Positions 8,886 through 19,607 are shown, counted from the stretch's first letter. The stretch: 64,000 nucleotides of DNA from Sulfitobacter guttiformis (GCF_003610455.1 NZ_RAQK01000001.1:1116001-1180000), one strand, 5' to 3'. Notes: a model not told the origin generated them from the letters alone. Numbers and translations: made by a program.

Positions 8886-10568
8886 ATGGCACATGACGGA
8901 CAACTGAATATGGAGGCCCCAGTCCTCCTTGATGATCTCCTTGCGCTGACAGCAGCAGCAGTAGGCCCCGTTGAGGCAATTTTGACCCGCGCAACCGAGA
9001 GTGTGCGCACAATGGTGACTGACGCTGGGCGCGTATCCAACGCTCTCGTCGAGCAGAACCAGACTGCCGCGCACGGCCTTGCGTGGCTCGCCACTTACGC
9101 CCAGTCCTTGCGCCAGATGCAGTCATGGGCCGAGCGGATGAAATCCGAAGGCAAGTTCGGCGAGACCGAAGCCCTGATCCATCAGATCGCCTTTGGCGAG
9201 TACCTATGGCAGATCTATGGCGGCATCCAGATGAACCAGGGAGAGATCGTGCGCCTCCAAGACCTCGGTCTTGGTCAGGAAGACCAGCGCGGCATGATGG
9301 CCCCTGCGATCCAGTCCCTGACACAGCATGGCAATACGCAAGCGGCCCGAACAAGGCTCGTCGAGCTTATGCAGGAACAGTCTGCAAACGTCACTGTCGG
9401 TGCATCCGGCCTTGATGACGAGCTCGAGATGATCCGTGAACAATTCCGCCGCTATGCCGTCGAAAAGGTTGAGCCATTTGCCCATGAATGGCACCTCAAG
9501 GATGAGCTTATTCCGATGGAGATCATCGGGGAACTTGCCGAAATGGGCGTGTTCGGCCTCACTATTCCCGAAGAATATGGCGGCCTCGGCCTTTCAAAGG
9601 CTTCTATGTGTGTGGTCTCCGAAGAGCTGTCGCGCGGCTACATCGGCGTAGGCTCGCTCGCCACTCGCTCAGAAATTGCTGCAGAGCTTATTATCGCTGG
9701 CGGCACAGAGGAGCAGAAACAAAAATGGCTGCCCCGCCTCGCGTCGGCAGAAACCCTGCCCACGGCAGTCTTTACCGAACCCAACACTGGATCAGACCTT
9801 GGCAGCCTGCGCACACGCGCTGTCAAAGAGGGTGACGTTTACAAGGTGACGGGCAATAAAACGTGGATCACCCACGCGACACGCACGCAAATCATGACCC
9901 TGCTGGCACGCACAGATCCCAACACGACAGACTACAAAGGTTTGTCGATGTTCCTCGCAGAGAAGACCCCCGGCACGGAGGAAAACCCTTTCCCAACGGA
10001 TGGTATGACCGGTGGCGAAATCGAAGTGCTAGGCTACCGCGGCATGAAGGAATACGAGCTGGCCTTTGACGGCTTTGAAGTCAAGGAAGAGAACCTTCTG
10101 GGCGGCGAAGAGGGAAAGGGCTTTAAACAGCTGATGGAGACGTTTGAAAGCGCGCGCATCCAGACCGCAGCCCGCGCCATCGGTGTCGCACAATCCGCCC
10201 TCGACATATCGATGCAATACGCGATTGATCGTAAGCAGTTCGGGAAGTCCCTGATTAACTTCCCCCGTGTATCCAGCAAGCTGGCGATGATGGCCGTCGA
10301 AATCATGGTGGCTCGCCAACTGACCTACTTCTCGGCCTTTGAGAAGGACGAGGGTCGCCGCTGCGACGTCGAAGCGGGCATGGCAAAGCTTCTTGGCGCC
10401 CGCGTGGCGTGGGCCGCTGCTGACAACGGCCTGCAAATCCATGGCGGCAACGGCTTCGCGCTCGAATACAAGATAAGCCGCGTGCTGTGTGATGCCCGAA
10501 TCCTCAACATCTTCGAGGGAGCTGCCGAAATTCAGGCACAAGTCATCGCGCGCCGTATCTTGGGCTAA
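8886..10568 (+). CDS. mcd: (2S)-methylsuccinyl-CoA dehydrogenase
   Basis: 560 residues. An alpha-helical extension of about 175 residues precedes a full acyl-CoA dehydrogenase module (N-terminal helical part from about residue 176, FAD-binding middle domain with TAVFTEPNTGSDLGS, C-terminal helical domain with QIHGGNGFALEYKISRVLCDARI). The extension and total length match the Mcd subfamily of the ethylmalonyl-CoA pathway, which oxidises methylsuccinyl-CoA to mesaconyl-CoA during acetyl-CoA assimilation in Rhodobacter-type bacteria without glyoxylate bypass. Purine-rich AAAAAGGATG lies ahead of the ATG. The specific assignment over a generic acyl-CoA dehydrogenase rests on the extension and is a family inference. 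Confidence 0.85.
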   Translation: MAHDGQLNMEAPVLLDDLLALTAAAVGPVEAILTRATESVRTMVTDAGRVSNALVEQNQTAAHGLAWLATYAQSLRQMQSWAERMKSEGKFGETEALIHQIAFGEYLWQIYGGIQMNQGEIVRLQDLGLGQEDQRGMMAPAIQSLTQHGNTQAARTRLVELMQEQSANVTVGASGLDDELEMIREQFRRYAVEKVEPFAHEWHLKDELIPMEIIGELAEMGVFGLTIPEEYGGLGLSKASMCVVSEELSRGYIGVGSLATRSEIAAELIIAGGTEEQKQKWLPRLASAETLPTAVFTEPNTGSDLGSLRTRAVKEGDVYKVTGNKTWITHATRTQIMTLLARTDPNTTDYKGLSMFLAEKTPGTEENPFPTDGMTGGEIEVLGYRGMKEYELAFDGFEVKEENLLGGEEGKGFKQLMETFESARIQTAARAIGVAQSALDISMQYAIDRKQFGKSLINFPRVSSKLAMMAVEIMVARQLTYFSAFEKDEGRRCDVEAGMAKLLGARVAWAAADNGLQIHGGNGFALEYKISRVLCDARILNIFEGAAEIQAQVIARRILG

Positions 10569-10599
10569 GCCTGTTGCGCTAAACTTCGCCTAAACACCA

Positions 10600-10626
10600 C
10601 GGGGCGCACTCTTGCAGCGCGCCCCG
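10600..10626 (+). terminator. GC-rich hairpin after mcd
   Basis: CGGGGCGC (10600-10607) pairs perfectly with GCGCCCCG (10619-10626) around an 11-nt loop. No T tract follows, so this is a weak or pausing terminator rather than a classical one. Confidence 0.45.
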
Positions 10627-10647
10627 CCTCCCGCTACCTGATCAGAT

Positions 10648-11172
10648 ATGACCAGCACCCGCCTCTCTCCCGAGATATGGATCACCGCAGGCTATGATGC
10701 GCTTTGTGATGGTGGCCCCACTGCCCTCGCAGCAGAGGCTATGGCGCGTCGACTTACCACAACTAAGGGGTCGTTCTACTGGCATTTCAAAGATGTTCCC
10801 GCATATCACGCCGCCCTTGTGCATCACTGGCAAGCCGCAGCGCTGGCTGACGTTTTAGCCTGCCTTGAAGAAACCGGAGCGCCTGACAAACGCTTGCGCA
10901 ACTTCGGCAAAAGCATTCTAGCCTCCAAGACCGAGACGGCCCTGCGCGCTTGGGCCAATTCCGATCCCTCCGTTGCCAAAAGCATGGCCTATGTGGATGA
11001 AAAGCGGCTGGCCTACATACAACACTTGCTCGACACCTTTGGCCTTCGCAATCCCGCGTTTTCACAGGCAATTCTCGCCGCTCTTATCGGCCTGCCGCAA
11101 ATAAAGATCCACCCGGCAGATTCACACGCAGGGTTTGAAGCGCTTGTTGACACCATATTGGCCCTGACATGA
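10648..11172 (+). CDS. TetR/AcrR-family transcriptional regulator
   Basis: 174 residues. The N-terminal DNA-binding domain has the TetR pattern (GGPTALAAEAMARRLTTTKGSFYWHFKD, residues about 22-50); the C-terminal part is helical and short. Its stop overlaps the next start by 4 nt, so it is cotranscribed with the META-domain lipoprotein. The target is unknown; adjacency to mcd makes acyl-CoA-linked control possible but unproven. Confidence 0.88.
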   Translation: MTSTRLSPEIWITAGYDALCDGGPTALAAEAMARRLTTTKGSFYWHFKDVPAYHAALVHHWQAAALADVLACLEETGAPDKRLRNFGKSILASKTETALRAWANSDPSVAKSMAYVDEKRLAYIQHLLDTFGLRNPAFSQAILAALIGLPQIKIHPADSHAGFEALVDTILALT

Positions 11173-11564
11173 AAAAACTGCTGTTGCTTTCGACCCTGCT
11201 CACCGTTCTTGTTGCATGCCGCAGTGACGAAACCGTGCGCGCTTACGGTGCGGGCGATCGCATCTGGACGCTCAAGCTACTCAATGATGTCCCATTCCCT
11301 GCAACCGCAACGCTCACTTTTCCCAAAACCGGCGAGATCGCAGGTCAGGGGCCATGCAATCGCTATTTCGGCGCTATGAAAGTCCCCTATCCTTGGTTTG
11401 ACGCTGGCCCAATCGGCAGCACGCGCATGGCCTGTCCTGATTTCGAGGCAGAAACCGCGTTCCTGCAAGCATTGGAAGCAGCAACTCTCTCCGATGTGCT
11501 GGGAGATACACTGATCCTGTCCAATACCGAAGGGCTGGAAATGGTTTTTAAAGCGACCGACTGA
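11169..11564 (+). CDS. META-domain (HslJ-like) lipoprotein
   Basis: 131 residues. A lipoprotein signal peptide ends in lipobox LVAC with Cys17. The rest resembles a META domain (W-T-L...[24 protein letters not shown]...[12 protein letters not shown]...ETAFLQAL), known from HslJ and other envelope stress or secreted proteins. The GPCNRYFG and TRMACP segments are the strongest matches. Its 3' end overlaps the 3' end of recO on the other strand by 17 nt. Confidence 0.85.
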   Translation: MKKLLLLSTLLTVLVACRSDETVRAYGAGDRIWTLKLLNDVPFPATATLTFPKTGEIAGQGPCNRYFGAMKVPYPWFDAGPIGSTRMACPDFEAETAFLQALEAATLSDVLGDTLILSNTEGLEMVFKATD

Positions 11565-12273
11565 ACGCCTCTACGAACCGCGCACGGGCTTGCGGCAGCG
11601 GCTTGCCTCCCAGATCGGCGGCTAAATGTTCGGACAAAAAATACCCCGTGGTCCGGAATGCCTGTACAATTTCTGCATCATCCGCCCCACCCAAGCCGCG
11701 CAGGACATCGGGAAGCGGCAGCAACCTATCGACCCACTCACCCGCACCTATTCGGGATACAGCACGCCCTGACTTGGGCGAAACATAAGCCAAGTCATCG
11801 GTCGCACCTGTCACCGCACAGGAGCTCAGATCAAGGCCGTATCCCAACTCTTCCAGCAGGCTTATCTCCCACTGCAAATAGGCAAGCGGCCAAACGTCGG
11901 ATTGTCCCAACAAATCCAACAGGGCTTCCGTCCGGTGATAAAGCGGCAGATGTACCTCCCGCTCCGGCACGCAAAACCCGATCAATCCCGTAACGGCGTT
12001 CAGCCCCGCAAGCGCCAACCGGTCGCCCATCGCCACCGCTGCGCGACTACGCACAGGCTCAACGGTAAAGGAACCGATGTGATCCTCGAGCCGCGCCCGC
12101 CATACCAGATCCAATTGCGCCCCGGGCTGTAGCACCGGCGCAATCTTGCGGCTGGTCCCACCGCGTACCACACCTGCATGCCGTCCCTGAGTAGGTGTAA
12201 AAACCTCGATGATCGCCGAGGTTTCTCCATGGCGGCGCGAACTGAGGAGTATTCCCTGATCACGCCATTCCAC
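11548..12273 (-). CDS. recO: DNA repair protein RecO
   Basis: 241 residues beginning [26 protein letters not shown], typical of the RecO N-terminal OB fold; the helical C-terminal part contains the usual [19 protein letters not shown] region. RecO anneals single strands and loads RecA with RecR. It is the last gene of the minus-strand run rpoZ-rsh-DUF2062-pdxJ-acpS-lepB-rnc-era-DUF1491-recO, and its ATG overlaps the DUF1491 gene's final base. Confidence 0.93.
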   Translation of the reverse strand: MEWRDQGILLSSRRHGETSAIIEVFTPTQGRHAGVVRGGTSRKIAPVLQPGAQLDLVWRARLEDHIGSFTVEPVRSRAAVAMGDRLALAGLNAVTGLIGFCVPEREVHLPLYHRTEALLDLLGQSDVWPLAYLQWEISLLEELGYGLDLSSCAVTGATDDLAYVSPKSGRAVSRIGAGEWVDRLLPLPDVLRGLGGADDAEIVQAFRTTGYFLSEHLAADLGGKPLPQARARFVEAFSRSL

Positions 12274-12602
12274 TATGTCAGACCTTCCTGATCAAGCAGA
12301 TGCCGACCCGCACGGTCTTCGACCTCGATCACCCAAATATCTGGATCAAAACCACGTTGACGGGCGACTGCTGCATCGACATCCCGCTCTGGCCCGGCCG
12401 ACAACTCCATCCAAACTCGCTCCCCGCTCATCAAGTCGAACGACCGCTGGAACAAAGTCGCATTCCCATCCAACGTGGACATCTTCACCAGCACGGCTCC
12501 GCTGGTGTCATCCCCATGCGCGACAACGAATGCCATAATATCGAACATCCGAAGCCGCGCGAGGTACGCGTCAACCCAGAACCTCGCCGTCAGCCGCGCC
12601 AA
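12273..12602 (-). CDS. DUF1491 family protein
   Basis: 109 residues, beginning [18 protein letters not shown] and including a [17 protein letters not shown] segment; this matches the small DUF1491 family found beside recO and era in alphaproteobacteria. No signal peptide or membrane segment. Function unknown; conserved position suggests a link to RNA or DNA maintenance but nothing more can be said. Confidence 0.82.
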   Translation of the reverse strand: MARLTARFWVDAYLARLRMFDIMAFVVAHGDDTSGAVLVKMSTLDGNATLFQRSFDLMSGERVWMELSAGPERDVDAAVARQRGFDPDIWVIEVEDRAGRHLLDQEGLT

Positions 12603-12669
12603 CGCACTACCAGCTTTTCTAATTTTCGAAGAGGCTCAATTGAAATGCAGCATTGCGAACCGACCGCTC

Positions 12670-13641
12670 TCACTGGTTCCCGTCCTTGAACTCCAGCCCC
12701 ATTTCTGAATAGCGCTCGGACTCTTCAAGCCAGTTAGGACGCACTTTTACCTGCAAGAACAAATGGATCTTGCGTCCCATAAATTCTTCCATTTCTTCAC
12801 GCGCAGCTTTGCCGACTGCCTTGATTGTCTCGCCCTTGTTGCCCAAAACGATGCCCTTATGCCCGTCCCTCACAACATAGATCAGCTGGTCAATGCGGGC
12901 CGACCCATCTTTGCGCTCTTCCCATTTCTCAGTCTCTACCGTCATCTGATAGGGTAGCTCCTGATGCAAGCGCAGCGTCAGCTTCTCCCGCGTCATCTCG
13001 GCCGCAATCATCCGAAGTGGCAGATCCGCGATCTGGTCTTCAGGGTACAACCACGGGCTTTCCGGAACTTCACCAGCGAGCCATGTCTTGAGCATTTCGA
13101 CGCCATGCCCCTTCTCGGCTGAAATCATAAATGTCTCTATGAAGGGGTAGGCGTCATTGAGCTTCTGGCTCAGCCCCAGCAAAACAGGCGCTTCAACACG
13201 GTCAATTTTGTTAATTGCCAGTGCTACCCGCGCGACATCACCAATCTCGTTCAGGCGGTCAAGAATGCGTTTCACGCCTTCGCTCAGACCGCGGTTTGCC
13301 TCGACCAGCAGGACGACGACATCCGCATCCGCAGCACCACCCCAGGCTGCCGCGACCATAGCACGGTCCAGCCTGCGCTTTGGCTCGAACAAGCCGGGCG
13401 TGTCCACAAATACAATCTGGCTCTGCCCGGCCATCGCCACACCGCGGATGCGCGCCCGTGTGGTTTGCACCTTATGCGTCACGATCGAGACCTTCGCCCC
13501 CACCATCCGGTTCAAGAGTGTCGATTTGCCGGCGTTAGGCTCGCCGATGAGGGCCACAAATCCTGCGCGCGTCGGTAGCGTGACTGCATCGCCTTGCGTC
13601 TCACCGGCGGTATGCTCCGGGGAAGTCGGTATATCGCTCAT
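12670..13641 (-). CDS. era: GTPase Era
   Basis: 323 residues. After a roughly 25-residue N-terminal extension come the G1 motif GEPNAGKST (33-41), G3 DTPG in [10 protein letters not shown], and G4 NKID; the C-terminal KH domain has the [20 protein letters not shown] sequence. Era binds the 3' end of 16S rRNA and helps 30S assembly. The start overlaps rnc by 4 nt, the conserved rnc-era pairing. Confidence 0.96.
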   Translation of the reverse strand: MSDIPTSPEHTAGETQGDAVTLPTRAGFVALIGEPNAGKSTLLNRMVGAKVSIVTHKVQTTRARIRGVAMAGQSQIVFVDTPGLFEPKRRLDRAMVAAAWGGAADADVVVLLVEANRGLSEGVKRILDRLNEIGDVARVALAINKIDRVEAPVLLGLSQKLNDAYPFIETFMISAEKGHGVEMLKTWLAGEVPESPWLYPEDQIADLPLRMIAAEMTREKLTLRLHQELPYQMTVETEKWEERKDGSARIDQLIYVVRDGHKGIVLGNKGETIKAVGKAAREEMEEFMGRKIHLFLQVKVRPNWLEESERYSEMGLEFKDGNQ

Positions 13642-14324
13642 TTATCTTGCTCCAGTTGCGCCATCAGCGATGCTGCGGCGTCTTGTTCTGCGGTGCGCTT
13701 GGCACCCGCTGTGGCGCTTGCTGTCTCTCCGGTCGACAACTTGGCCGCGATTGTGAAAATCGGTGCATGGTCCGGACCGCTCCGCTTGGTCAATATATAG
13801 GCTGGCGGCTCGAGGCCCCGCGCTTGTGCCCATTCCTGCAGGGCGGTCTTGGCATCGCGGGCATCGTCCTTTACGGATGTCGTCCGCGTGCCCCACAGCC
13901 GCAGGATCATCGCCCGCGCGGCATCAAACCCGCCGTCGATGTACACAGCAGCAATCACCGCTTCCATTGCATCACCGAGCAGCGCCTGCTTGCGCCGCCC
14001 GCCTGACAGCATCTCCGACCGACCCAACCGTAGCACCTCGCCAATGTCGATTTCGCGGGCAACATCCGCACAGGCTTCCTTGCGGACCAGCGCATTGAAC
14101 CGCGGTGCCAGCTGCCCTTCTGAAGCGCGCGTATCGAGGTTCAGGAGCGCCTCTGCCATCACAAGCCCCAACACACGGTCGCCCAGAAATTCCAGCCGCT
14201 GGTTATCATCGCGGTTGGGCGTAGACATCGAAGCATGTGTCACCGCCTCGTTCAGCAGATGTGGCTTTTGAAAGCTATAGCCGAGGCGCCCTTGAAACGC
14301 TTTGAGTTCTGCCGAAAGCTTCAC
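13638..14324 (-). CDS. rnc: Ribonuclease III
   Basis: 228 residues. The catalytic signature [18 protein letters not shown] starts near residue 43, a second acidic site lies in [16 protein letters not shown], and a double-stranded RNA-binding domain fills the C-terminal third ([18 protein letters not shown]...). It processes rRNA precursors and other duplex RNA. It overlaps lepB upstream and era downstream by 4 nt each. Confidence 0.97.
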   Translation of the reverse strand: MKLSAELKAFQGRLGYSFQKPHLLNEAVTHASMSTPNRDDNQRLEFLGDRVLGLVMAEALLNLDTRASEGQLAPRFNALVRKEACADVAREIDIGEVLRLGRSEMLSGGRRKQALLGDAMEAVIAAVYIDGGFDAARAMILRLWGTRTTSVKDDARDAKTALQEWAQARGLEPPAYILTKRSGPDHAPIFTIAAKLSTGETASATAGAKRTAEQDAAASLMAQLEQDK

Positions 14325-15157
14325 TTGATTCCTTTGAAAAAACGGTCACTGCGCCACGTCCAGAAAAACAGCATTGAGCGCCCGCCCGAGCTAAACACAA
14401 TCCGGTCAGCGCGGCCGATCAAATTCTCGTAGGGGACAAACCCCACACCACCTGCAGTCTGTGCCAGACGGCTATCGGCAGAGTTATCACGGTTGTCACC
14501 CATGAAAAAATAATGACCCTCAGGCACGGTATATATGCCCGTCCGGTCAGAAGCTTGGGGCCCGATGTTAAGCACCGCATAACTCGCGCCGTTCGGCAGA
14601 GTCTCAATGGCGCGCTCCTTGATGCAGATGCCACCCTCGCCTACAGCACCGTTAGCACAGCGCGGACGCAAGCCTTGCGGGCCTTGCAGCTCCATGACTT
14701 CTTCAAAATCGCCATCTGCCACCTGCGGTACAGCCTCGCCGTTGATCTGCACAACGCCGTCTGAAACCTGAATTTTATCACCTGGCAAACCGATCAGGCG
14801 TTTGATGTAATCGCGTCCCGTTGTAGGATGGCGGAACACAACAACATCACCGCGCTCGGGGTCACCGCCCCAAAAGCGCGTATTGTCTCCGTCAAACATC
14901 CCGCACAGTTTTTGCGCATCTATGTTCAAGCCTACGCTGGGAATAATGACACTTGGACATGAGGCGTAGGAATAGCCGTAGGCCATTTTATTGACGAAGA
15001 GAAAATCACCAATCAGGAGTGTCTGCTTCATCGAGCCTGACGGAATCCAGAAGGGCTGGAAAAACAGGGTGCGGAACACACCGGCTATCAGGAGGGCATA
15101 TACAACGGTCTTGATCGTCTCGACAATCGCGTTGCCTGTAGTTTCCGTCTTGGCCAT
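14321..15157 (-). CDS. lepB: Signal peptidase I
   Basis: 278 residues. An N-terminal membrane anchor (residues about 15-32) precedes the catalytic motif [14 protein letters not shown] with nucleophile Ser42, and the general-base Lys119 lies in [23 protein letters not shown] near the C-terminus is the box E motif. It removes signal peptides from exported proteins at the outer face of the inner membrane. A hydrophobic stretch near the N-terminus and the lepB-rnc-era order are typical. Confidence 0.97.
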   Translation of the reverse strand: MAKTETTGNAIVETIKTVVYALLIAGVFRTLFFQPFWIPSGSMKQTLLIGDFLFVNKMAYGYSYASCPSVIIPSVGLNIDAQKLCGMFDGDNTRFWGGDPERGDVVVFRHPTTGRDYIKRLIGLPGDKIQVSDGVVQINGEAVPQVADGDFEEVMELQGPQGLRPRCANGAVGEGGICIKERAIETLPNGASYAVLNIGPQASDRTGIYTVPEGHYFFMGDNRDNSADSRLAQTAGGVGFVPYENLIGRADRIVFSSGGRSMLFFWTWRSDRFFKGIK

Positions 15158-15229
15158 GCGGCGCTCCTAAATCAGTATCATGGCTTCATGCGCAGGGGCG
15201 CGGCCCGTGTCAAGGTGCGCAGGCCCGTG

Positions 15230-15631
15230 TCAGATTTTCAGCCGCGCCTCGATGACCACAAACGCCTGTGCCCACGGGTGATCATCGGTCAGCGTCACAT
15301 GTATAATCGCCTCGTGACCTGCGGGTGTCATCTGCGCCAAACGCTCTGCTGCCCATCCCGTCACCTCCATCACCGGCTGCCCTGTCCCCAGATTGCTTAC
15401 TGCCATATCGCGCCAGCTGATGCCCATCCGAAGACCTGTGCCGAGTGCCTTTGAACAGGCCTCTTTAGCGGCCCAGCGTTTGGCATAGGTGCCCGCAACA
15501 TCACGTCGACGCGCGGCTTTTGCCTGCTCGACCTCGGTAAAGACACGGTTCCGAAACCGGTCTCCGAAACGGTCGAGTGTCCCCTGAATCCGTTCTATGT
15601 TTGCGAGGTCAGTGCCAATCCCTAGGATCAT
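15230..15631 (-). CDS. acpS: Holo-[acyl-carrier-protein] synthase
   Basis: 133 residues from the ATG at 15631, which gives the canonical N-terminus [16 protein letters not shown] with metal-binding D8; the second motif [17 protein letters not shown] carries the conserved Glu. It transfers phosphopantetheine from CoA to apo-ACP. Four nucleotides separate the pdxJ stop from this start, the known pdxJ-acpS pairing. A longer frame from 15652 overlaps pdxJ and lacks support. Confidence 0.94.
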   Translation of the reverse strand: MILGIGTDLANIERIQGTLDRFGDRFRNRVFTEVEQAKAARRRDVAGTYAKRWAAKEACSKALGTGLRMGISWRDMAVSNLGTGQPVMEVTGWAAERLAQMTPAGHEAIIHVTLTDDHPWAQAFVVIEARLKI

Positions 15632-15635
15632 GGCG

Positions 15636-16385
15636 CTACGTCCGCGCCTCATCCATCAGACGGCGCATTTCGTCAATCGCAGGAGCAAGGCCGAGAAATA
15701 TCGCCTCCCCGATCAGGAAATGCCCGATATTCAGCTCTACCACTTCGGGAAATGCCGCCACTGGCGAGACTGTGTCGTAGGTCAGTCCGTGACCCACATG
15801 CATCTCGAGGCCCAACGAATGCCCGAATGTTGTCATCTCGCGCAGCTTGGCGAGTTCGGCATCGGCAGCATCATACCGACCTTCATGGTAGGCATCACAG
15901 TACGCACCTGAATGAAGCTCGACAACCTGCGCGCCAATCCGATGCGCAGCCTCGACCTGCCGCATATCAGCGGCAATGAAGATAGAAACGCGGCATCCCG
16001 CCTCGCGTAGCGGTGCTATGAAATGTGCAAGGCGGTTTTCCTCGCGTGCCACTTCCAGACCGCCCTCGGTCGTCCGCTCTTCACGCTTTTCTGGAACGAT
16101 GCATACCGCGTGGGGTTTGTGACGCAAGGCAATTGCCTGCATCTCGTCCGTCGCTGCCATCTCGAAATTGAGCGGCACATTGAGAATCTCCATCAGGCCT
16201 TCTATATCTGCGTCCGAGATGTGGCGGCGGTCCTCGCGCAAATGCGCAGTGATGCCGTCCGCGCCAGCCTCTTGTGCAATCCGTGCCGCACGCAATGGAT
16301 CAGGCGTATCGCCGCCCCGCGCATTGCGCACCGTTGCCACGTGGTCGATGTTTACCCCCAACCGCAACTTGCCCAGTTTAGCCAT
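15636..16385 (-). CDS. pdxJ: Pyridoxine 5'-phosphate synthase
   Basis: 249 residues beginning [25 protein letters not shown], with [28 protein letters not shown] and [17 protein letters not shown], all diagnostic of the PdxJ TIM barrel. It condenses 1-deoxyxylulose 5-phosphate with aminoacetone phosphate in the DXP-dependent vitamin B6 route. Its start overlaps the DUF2062 gene by 8 nt. Confidence 0.96.
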   Translation of the reverse strand: MAKLGKLRLGVNIDHVATVRNARGGDTPDPLRAARIAQEAGADGITAHLREDRRHISDADIEGLMEILNVPLNFEMAATDEMQAIALRHKPHAVCIVPEKREERTTEGGLEVAREENRLAHFIAPLREAGCRVSIFIAADMRQVEAAHRIGAQVVELHSGAYCDAYHEGRYDAADAELAKLREMTTFGHSLGLEMHVGHGLTYDTVSPVAAFPEVVELNIGHFLIGEAIFLGLAPAIDEMRRLMDEART

Positions 16386-17061
16386 TTGCTTCTTCCTTTT
16401 TTTTCTGCGCTGCCAGCTTTTTCTCTTCCGCTTTCGCTGCGGTCTTGGCTTTCAATGCTTCAAATTTTTGCTTGATCAAACCCCTGCGCCGCTTTTGATA
16501 AGCATGCAGAAGCGGCACAGAGACATAATAGGCCACCGTGCCAAAGAAGATACCGGACACAATGCCGCCCATTAAATACGGATAGAAAACATCGCGAGAA
16601 AAAATCGCGAGCCCTGACCAGTCCATCTGGGCAGGAGTGAATATAGAGATCGCATTGTGCCACAAGTCGCTACCAGCATCAGCAAACTTCCTGCTCAAAG
16701 CGCGCAGCTCACCTTCCTGAAGCTCGGTGCCTAACAACCAATGACCGGTCTTAAGTGAGGCAAGCGTAATAAAAACAAAAGTTAGTGGATTGCCGACAAA
16801 AGTCGCCATCAGCGAGGCAAGGATGTTCCCCTTCATCAGCTTGGCAATCAGTACCGCCCCCAAAAAGTGGAAGCCGAACAAAGGCGTGAAGGTGATAAAC
16901 ACACCCGCCCAAATGCCCCGCGCAATCCTCTCGGGGCTATCGGGGAGGCGCCGGACCCGGTGTTTGACGTAATGAAATGCACGCGTCCAGCCACCGCGCG
17001 GCCAAAGAAGCTCCGCCGAGGCTCGCAAAAATGACTTTGGATCGCGGCGCTTGAAAATCAC
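16378..17061 (-). CDS. DUF2062 domain membrane protein
   Basis: 227 residues. Three or four hydrophobic segments occur between about residues 45 and 175 (GIWAGVFITFTPLFGFHFLGAVLIAKL, GNPLTFVFITLAS, YPYLMGGIVSGIFFGTVAYY), the DUF2062 layout, followed by a highly charged Lys/Ala/Glu-rich tail (residues about 195-227) that may be cytoplasmic. It overlaps rsh by 4 nt upstream and pdxJ by 8 nt downstream. The function is unknown. Confidence 0.85.
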   Translation of the reverse strand: MIFKRRDPKSFLRASAELLWPRGGWTRAFHYVKHRVRRLPDSPERIARGIWAGVFITFTPLFGFHFLGAVLIAKLMKGNILASLMATFVGNPLTFVFITLASLKTGHWLLGTELQEGELRALSRKFADAGSDLWHNAISIFTPAQMDWSGLAIFSRDVFYPYLMGGIVSGIFFGTVAYYVSVPLLHAYQKRRRGLIKQKFEALKAKTAAKAEEKKLAAQKKKEEANG

Positions 17062-19211
17062 AGAGGGCTCCCCGCTGCCATCACCTCGTCGGGCTGCGCG
17101 CCCGTCGCGCGGTAACGGCTCAGCGCAGCAACGTTGCTCTCGGCCTCAAGTGTCAGCATCAGCGAATGCAACTGCTCCACATCACGAAGTTCCGCATGCA
17201 CCAATAGCCTGAAAAAGTCCGGCTTACGGTCCACAAAGTTCAGATCGGCAATATTTGCGCCGGCCTCACCAATCAACGTGCAGATCCGCCCCAAAACACC
17301 ACGATCATTTGCAACCGTCATTTCGATCGTTGCACCATAAGCCGCTGGATGGCTTCCGTCATGCCAACGTAGATCAAGCCAGCGCTCGGGCTGATTTTCA
17401 TAAGCACTCAGGCGGTCACAATCTATCGCATGCAGTGTAACACCCCTGCCTCGAAAGGTTATTCCGACAATCCGCTCCCCGGGCAGCGGCTCACAGCAGG
17501 GCGCACGATCAAATGACTGGCCCGGCTCAAGGCCGATTATGGCACGCTTGCGGTCAACAAGATCGCCACTGACCTGCGCCAACTCGGGATAGACAGCACT
17601 CACGACCTCACGGCCCAGAACCTCCGAGCTGCCCAAACGCTCCAGCAGCTGGTCCACGCTCTTGATCCGAAGCGTACGGGCCGCTGTGGCCAATACCTTT
17701 TCTGTCGCACGCTTTCCCACATGCTCAAAGGCAGAGCGGGCAAGTTCACGCCCCAATTTCACAAACCGCGCACGGTCCACCTCGCGCAGGCTCCGCCGGA
17801 TCGCGGTCTTTGCCTTGCCCGTGGTTGCAATTTCCAGCCAGGTTACCTGCGGTGTCTGTCCTTCGGCTGTGATAATCTCGACAGACTGACCATTCTTCAC
17901 GCGCGTCCACAGCGGCACGCGCAATCCGTCCACCTTTGCGCCGACACAGGCCGCGCCAATGCGCGTGTGAATGGCATAGGCAAAATCAATCGGCGTCGCC
18001 CCGCGCGGCAGCTTGATCACCTCGCCTTTGGGCGTGAAGCAAAATACCTTATCGGCATACATCTCGAGTTTGACCGCCTCGAGGAAATCTTCATGGTCAT
18101 CCTCGCCGTCGAATTGCTCGGTCAGCTGGGCGATCCACTTTGCAGGGTCCACCGCAAACGGGTTGCGAGAACGCACACCATCCCGGTACGACCAATGCGC
18201 CGCCACGCCTGTTTCGGCCACATCGTGCATTTGACGTGTGCGGATTTGGACCTCGACACGCTTACCGTCACGCCCCGAAACCGTGGTATGGATTGAGCGA
18301 TAGCCGTTGGTCTTCGGCTGGCTGATGTAATCCTTGAATCGTCCCGGCACCGCACGCCACCGACGGTGGATCGCACCAAGCGCAAGGTAGCAATCTTCTT
18401 CGCTGTCTGTGATGATACGGAATCCGTAAATATCCGACAGACGAGAGAAGGACTGCTCTTTTTCTTCCATCTTGCGCCAGATCGAATAGGGTTTTTTCGC
18501 GCGCCCAAACACTTCCGCTTCGACGCCTGCGGTTGCAAGCTCCTTGCGCATGTCAGTCGTGATCCGCGAGATCACATCGCCGGTCTCGTTTTGTAGTGTG
18601 ATGAAACGGCGGATGATGGACAAGCGCGCTTCGGGGTTGAGCACGCGAAACGCAAGGTCCTCAAGCTCTTCACGCATCCACTGCATGCCCATACGACCCG
18701 CCAGCGGCGCAAAAATGTCCATGGTTTCGCGGGCTTTTTGCGACTGCTTTTCGGGGCGCATCGCCTTGATGGTGCGCATATTGTGCAGCCGGTCAGACAG
18801 TTTGACCAGAATTACCCGCAGATCCTTGGACATCGCCATAAACAGCTTGCGGAAGTTCTCGGCCTGTTTGGTTTGTGAGGAATTCAGCTGGAGATTAGTC
18901 AGCTTGGTAACACCGTCTACCAGCTCTGCCACATCCTTGCCGAAAAGATCGAGCACCTCCGCGTAGGAAGCCGGTGTATCTTCAATGGTGTCGTGCAACA
19001 GGGCAGTGATTATTGTAGCATCGTCCAGCTGCTGCTCCGCCAGAATGGCGGCTACAGCAACAGGATGGGTAAAATAGGGCTCGCCAGAGTGACGCAGCTG
19101 GCCGTGGTGCATGCGCTCGCCGTAGGCATAGGCCGCGCGAAGCTGCACTTCGTTTGTTTTGGGGTTAAACCCGCGAACCAATGTGACAAGGTCATCGGCA
19201 GTCGTCGTCAT
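17058..19211 (-). CDS. rsh: Bifunctional (p)ppGpp synthetase/hydrolase (RelA/SpoT homologue)
   Basis: 717 residues with the long RSH order: HD hydrolase (LLHDTIEDTPASYAEV, about residues 65-85), synthetase (YGFRIITDSEEDCYLALGAIHRRW and FKDYISQPKTNGYRSIHTTV), TGS (VFCFTPKGEVIKLPRGATPIDFAYAIH, about 395-455) and a C-terminal ACT domain (IEMTVANDRGVLGRICTLIGEAGANI). The HD pair is intact, so hydrolysis as well as synthesis is expected; alphaproteobacteria usually have this single enzyme for the stringent response. It lies just downstream of rpoZ, as in many bacteria. Confidence 0.95.
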   Translation of the reverse strand: MTTTADDLVTLVRGFNPKTNEVQLRAAYAYGERMHHGQLRHSGEPYFTHPVAVAAILAEQQLDDATIITALLHDTIEDTPASYAEVLDLFGKDVAELVDGVTKLTNLQLNSSQTKQAENFRKLFMAMSKDLRVILVKLSDRLHNMRTIKAMRPEKQSQKARETMDIFAPLAGRMGMQWMREELEDLAFRVLNPEARLSIIRRFITLQNETGDVISRITTDMRKELATAGVEAEVFGRAKKPYSIWRKMEEKEQSFSRLSDIYGFRIITDSEEDCYLALGAIHRRWRAVPGRFKDYISQPKTNGYRSIHTTVSGRDGKRVEVQIRTRQMHDVAETGVAAHWSYRDGVRSRNPFAVDPAKWIAQLTEQFDGEDDHEDFLEAVKLEMYADKVFCFTPKGEVIKLPRGATPIDFAYAIHTRIGAACVGAKVDGLRVPLWTRVKNGQSVEIITAEGQTPQVTWLEIATTGKAKTAIRRSLREVDRARFVKLGRELARSAFEHVGKRATEKVLATAARTLRIKSVDQLLERLGSSEVLGREVVSAVYPELAQVSGDLVDRKRAIIGLEPGQSFDRAPCCEPLPGERIVGITFRGRGVTLHAIDCDRLSAYENQPERWLDLRWHDGSHPAAYGATIEMTVANDRGVLGRICTLIGEAGANIADLNFVDRKPDFFRLLVHAELRDVEQLHSLMLTLEAESNVAALSRYRATGAQPDEVMAAGSPL

Positions 19212-19253
19212 TATCTGCCTGCGCCCTCATGTGTATCGGATCTGTCCGACACC

Positions 19254-19607
19254 TTAGCCTTGACCTTGCGCCGCCATCAGCTGACGCAGCAACATCTCTT
19301 CGGACATGCTGTCTTCTTCTGGTTTGTCCTGCTCGGCACCCATAAGAATCGCCATCGCGTCTTCTTCAGGCTCATCAACTTCAATCTGGGTCTGATTGCT
19401 TTCGATCAAACGCTCACGTAGGTCGTCTGCACTCTGGGTCTCGTCCGCGATCTCGCGCAGGGACACAACAGGGTTTTTATCGTTGTCACGGTCTACAGTT
19501 ACGGCAGAACCGGCTGCAATCTCACGCGCACGGTGTGCCGCAAGCATGACCAGTTCAAACCGGTTCGGGACTTTATCAACACAATCTTCGACGGTGACGC
19601 GGGCCAT
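19254..19607 (-). CDS. rpoZ: RNA polymerase omega subunit
   Basis: 117 residues beginning [33 protein letters not shown], the canonical omega fold. The C-terminal half is acidic ([24 protein letters not shown]), a common alphaproteobacterial extension. Omega assists assembly of the beta' subunit and forms part of a ppGpp site, which fits its place immediately ahead of rsh. Confidence 0.96.
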   Translation of the reverse strand: MARVTVEDCVDKVPNRFELVMLAAHRAREIAAGSAVTVDRDNDKNPVVSLREIADETQSADDLRERLIESNQTQIEVDEPEEDAMAILMGAEQDKPEEDSMSEEMLLRQLMAAQGQG

